NCBI RefSeq assembly: GCF_021233055.1
Contig: NZ_CP089538.1
Coordinates: 1,717,501 to 1,781,500, forward strand
DNA length: 64,000 nucleotides
Origin: Spirosoma oryzicola
GTDB lineage: Bacteria; Bacteroidota; Bacteroidia; Cytophagales; Spirosomataceae
Direction of reading: 5' to 3'
Part shown: positions 61,574 to 64,000 of the stretch, in pieces
How positions within the stretch are numbered: the stretch's first letter is position 1
How the letters are laid out: every line of letters starts with the position of its first letter
The notes under the pieces: model-generated
What the model was told of the DNA's origin: nothing
Databases searched by the model: none
The model's input: the letters and a program-made list of their open reading frames with translations, nothing else
Translations under genes and position numbers: made by a program

Positions 61574-61984
61574 TCAGTAGGGAAGCATCAACCACAATCG
61601 AGCCTCCTCCGTGTCGGTGAAATAGCGGCTTGTCAGCGTATCGTTCAGCGTTGTGGACGCGCGTAGTATTAAATCTGCTCCTAACTTTCCGAACTGGTTG
61701 GCATCATTCAGGACAACGGCTATCCGAACGTTATGCTGTAGCAACACGACGGCTTTCGGTAGCCAGTGCTGGATAAACCACTGGATGTCGGTGGGGTTAA
61801 ATATACGTAGCTGCCGGAGGTCAATCAGCCAGCGTTTGATCTGGTGATGTCTGGCCAGCGATAGGGTAAGTTGCGAACCTTGCCGAAAGCTTTCGCCGGA
61901 GGGGATATTCACCCACTGTTGCTGTAATAAATGCACCCCACATTCGACTACGATTGTGAGGTGCTCATTCTGGTAGGATTTCAT
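61574..61984 (-). CDS. Hypothetical protein, STAS-like fold possible
   Basis: 136 residues. Alternating strands and helices: LTIVVECGVHLLQQQWV, SLARHHQIKRWLIDLRQLRIFNPTDIQWFIQHWLPKAV, VRIAVVLNDANQFGKLGADLILRA and a last strand TLTSRYFTDTEEARLWL. The layout resembles the STAS/SpoIIAA-like superfamily, in which an acidic loop (here IDLRQLRIFNPTD) follows a central strand, but no phosphorylatable Ser motif is obvious. It starts 20 bases after the stop of the small gene upstream (62005-62265), so both are likely one unit. Function unknown. Confidence 0.7.
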   Translation of the reverse strand: MKSYQNEHLTIVVECGVHLLQQQWVNIPSGESFRQGSQLTLSLARHHQIKRWLIDLRQLRIFNPTDIQWFIQHWLPKAVVLLQHNVRIAVVLNDANQFGKLGADLILRASTTLNDTLTSRYFTDTEEARLWLMLPY

Positions 61985-62004
61985 GGGGCTGCGGCAAAGG
62001 TCAG

Positions 62005-62265
62005 CTAACGAATCGGGGAGGCCACAAACACGACGTCTTTTTCTGAAAATGCGCGTTGCAGTTCGACTTCGGCAAACCGGTAGGCGTACATGTATTTATC
62101 GTTGTTATCGTGGATAAGCCCCATATCTTCGAGTTGCACCACATTGTTCCAGATGCGTTGCAGACTGCCGTAAAACTCGTCATCTGACTGCGAGAGGAGG
62201 GATTGCAGGGATTGCGCAGAGGGCGTATTTCGGTTGGCTTCCTGGTTGATGGATGGACGTTGCAT
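62005..62265 (-). CDS. Small hypothetical protein
   Basis: 86 residues. The first 25 are polar and low-complexity (NQEANRNTPSAQSLQ), then a helical part (DDEFYGSLQRIWNNVVQLEDMGLIHDNNDKYMYAYRF) and an end EVELQRAFSEKDVVFVASPI. No signal peptide. I do not recognise it. It lies 20 bases ahead of the STAS-like gene on the same strand, suggesting a shared transcript. About 285 bases separate it from the beta-barrel gene to the right; nothing convincing is seen there. Confidence 0.65.
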   Translation of the reverse strand: MQRPSINQEANRNTPSAQSLQSLLSQSDDEFYGSLQRIWNNVVQLEDMGLIHDNNDKYMYAYRFAEVELQRAFSEKDVVFVASPIR

Positions 62266-62550
62266 CTTCTGGCTTATTCAGTTTGGCCGCTGTTTCTCGG
62301 TTTAAGAAGTAACGTACATCTTTCGCATCTGATATGGGTTTTTGAGGGGGCTAGGCTGCTTTTAAGGTCTTTTAACGATCCCGCAGTCGTTGAAAAAAGT
62401 GCTGCCTCGTCGCCGTAAGCTGTGGTCGTAGCGTACAGCGACGATGGCAACCGATTAACACGCTGCTTGTAAGAATGAATACGTGATTGGACGAAGGCCC
62501 GTTGCAATGATCAACGCATGTGTCGAGAAAGAGCCGAATTGTAGCGACAT

Positions 62551-64000
62551 TTAGTTTTTGGTACCTGCCGGAGACCCACCTCCGCTGTCGCCACCGCCTT
62601 CGCCTTTTACATCGTCGTTATTGACCGACCGGCCTTTTTTACGAGGGGCTTCGAACGTCATTTTGCCAATACGATACGTAAACGTCACTTTTACGTTCCG
62701 GTTGATTAACCGCATAACGCTTACCTGCGACAGTTGTGGTGAATTAAACTCCGAACGCATCTGAACACCTTGCCCAGCAAAGTTTTCGGCGGCCAGACCA
62801 ATACTGCCCCGCTTATTGTTCATGTCTTTTCGGATACCGAGCGAGTACATGTACATACTCCCCATCTGACCCTGTAGCTGCGGCATCGGCCCCCGAAAGA
62901 AACTGAATACCTGAGCGCTCCATCCTTTATTTAGTTGAAGCTGACTCATTAGTCGCCCGCCCAGGCTGAAACCCGTATTCGTGATCGTAACGGATTTGCC
63001 GTCTGCGCCATGCCCTGCATGTACATGTAGTAACCGTCGAAACCACCGTTTACGCTCCATTTGGGGGTGATGTTGACGTTGGCAAATACGTTGGCACCGG
63101 TTGTGCGCTGAATGCCGATGTTCTGAAAGGTCGTGATGATTGCACCGGCCAGCGTGTCCGACGGCAGACGAATCTGCGTGATGGCGTTGTTGGTCAACCG
63201 ACCGAACAGGGCGACATTTAGGTAGGTCTTCCTGATATTTGTACCCATACTTAGCTCCACATTGTCGGTTAGTTCAGGACTGAGCAAGGGATTCCCGACC
63301 ATGATATTCTGGGGGTTAGCCGCGTTGAAGTTGGGGTTCAACTGTTGCAGACCGGGACGTTGGATTCGCCGGTTGTATCCCGCTTTTATCGTCGTTCCCT
63401 TGACGGTTTTGGATACGTTGACGCTCGGTACCAGATTGCTGTAGGCCGGAATCGGTAAGGCTACATTCTCACCTGTTTTGGCCGTAATACTGGTGTGCTC
63501 GTAGCGGGTACCTACCTTAAACGAATATTTATTTCGGGTGACAAAGGTGTACGACACATAACCCGCGCCAATCATTTGCTGGTAGTTGAGCGAACCCGCC
63601 GGATTGTTCGGGTCAAGAGTAAACCGGTCCGACGAGCCGGTAGCTACCTGGTATTCATAGTTGCTGTTTACCTGCCGCATAATTCCTTTTGCGCCAAATT
63701 CGAGCAGCTGACTTTTCCCGATCGGGGTTTGGTAATCGGTCTGAACCGTCGTTTCCTGATTGACGTTGCCGTTTATGTTGCGCTGCCGATTGGTTAATTC
63801 ACCCGCTTGGCCAAACAAGTCGGCGTAGAAGTTATTGGTCAGGTTAGTACGGCTGTATTGCGTTGAGATCGACCATTCCTGTTGAGGCTTAAACTGCCGG
63901 ACGTAATCCACGTTCATGTCTACGGTGTTCGACAGATCTTTGCGATCTACGTTGCGGTTCGTTATTCCCGTCAGGATGCCATCGGTAAACAGATTCGTCA
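62551..64000 (-). pseudogene. Outer-membrane beta-barrel (OMP_b-brl_3) gene, frameshifted, 5' end off window
   Basis: The minus-strand frame is open from the right edge to 62949 and encodes the C-terminal barrel of a TonB-receptor-like protein: YVSYTFVTRNKYSFKVGTRYEHTSI, VNVSKTVKGTTIKAGYNRRIQRPGLQQLNPNFNAANPQNIMVGNPLLSPE and NVELSMGTNIRKTY. These are typical of the OMP_b-brl_3 family. After ...YYMYMQGMAQT the homologous text continues in another frame (ADGKSVTITNTGFSLGGRLMSQLQL) to the stop at 62551, ending FTYRIGKMTFEAPRKK and a Gly/Ser/Asp-rich tail. A one-step frame change near 63000 is therefore needed. Either the gene is inactive or the base call is wrong. Ligand unknown. Confidence 0.85.

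Noticed and set aside
61348..61620. A 90-codon plus-strand frame from GTG
   Set aside because: Weak start, no signal or motif, runs into the STAS-like gene on the other strand.
62274..62507. A 77-codon minus-strand frame between the small gene and the barrel gene
   Set aside because: Composition is not protein-like and there is no motif or good start context.
1..64000. tRNA, rRNA, riboswitch or prophage genes
   Set aside because: No tRNA T-arm with matching acceptor stem, rRNA core, known riboswitch pattern, integrase or phage structural gene was seen on reading both strands; a covariance-model search would settle small RNAs.

Overview
The window looks like chromosome of a Bacteroidota member, most likely a Spirosoma-like Cytophagales. 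The evidence is type IX secretion sorting domains on secreted enzymes (35031-38252, 58685-61087), SusC-type or OMP_b-brl beta-barrel sequence at the right edge, a sphingolipid-type serine palmitoyltransferase, a histone-H1-like Hc1 protein, TIG-repeat lipoproteins, and promoters of the Bacteroidota form TTG-19-TAnnTTTG. No tRNA, rRNA, CRISPR array, integrase or transposase was seen. Both edges cut genes: recQ on the left loses its last codons, and an outer-membrane beta-barrel gene on the right loses its 5' part.

Layout. 1-10 kb: recQ, a Lys/Ala-rich secreted protein, a methyltransferase, a protein with a Ulp1/YopJ-like His-Asp-Gln-Cys pattern, a giant secreted ThuA / sugar dehydrogenase / PKD / cytochrome c fusion, and a META lipoprotein. 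10-17.5 kb: biotin carboxylase, serine palmitoyltransferase, Hc1, a MaoC hydratase, an acyltransferase and a 37-residue membrane peptide abutting a lipid kinase. 17.7-21.2 kb: arginine genes argG and argC with a glycosyltransferase wedged between them. 21-26 kb: an unknown lipoprotein, rarA, an orphan ECF sigma factor and adenine deaminase.

26-43 kb is a sugar-catabolic region. A plus-strand set encodes what looks like a full oxidative deoxysugar (probably L-fucose) pathway: UxaA-type dehydratase, 2-keto-3-deoxy acid dehydrogenase, diketo-acid hydrolase, lactonase, sugar dehydrogenase, FucP-like permease and mutarotase. It surrounds three minus-strand secreted glycosidases (GH2, GH92, GH5). 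With an HGSNAT-like acetyltransferase next door, this fits use of fucosylated, mannose-containing glycans; no fucosidase or SusCD pair is in view.

43-64 kb: an interrupted secreted-protein gene, a CocE-type hydrolase, DUF427, an ABC importer whose fused binding domain is circularly permuted, lipoproteins, a DNA glycosylase, YicC, PdxA with a long disordered N-terminus, a 2-hydroxyacid dehydrogenase, a TIG lipoprotein, a MoxR/chelatase-like AAA+ ATPase, a gliding-type adhesin, two small unknown proteins and a frameshifted beta-barrel gene. Several long perfect palindromes and a 40-bp REP-like unit lie between genes.
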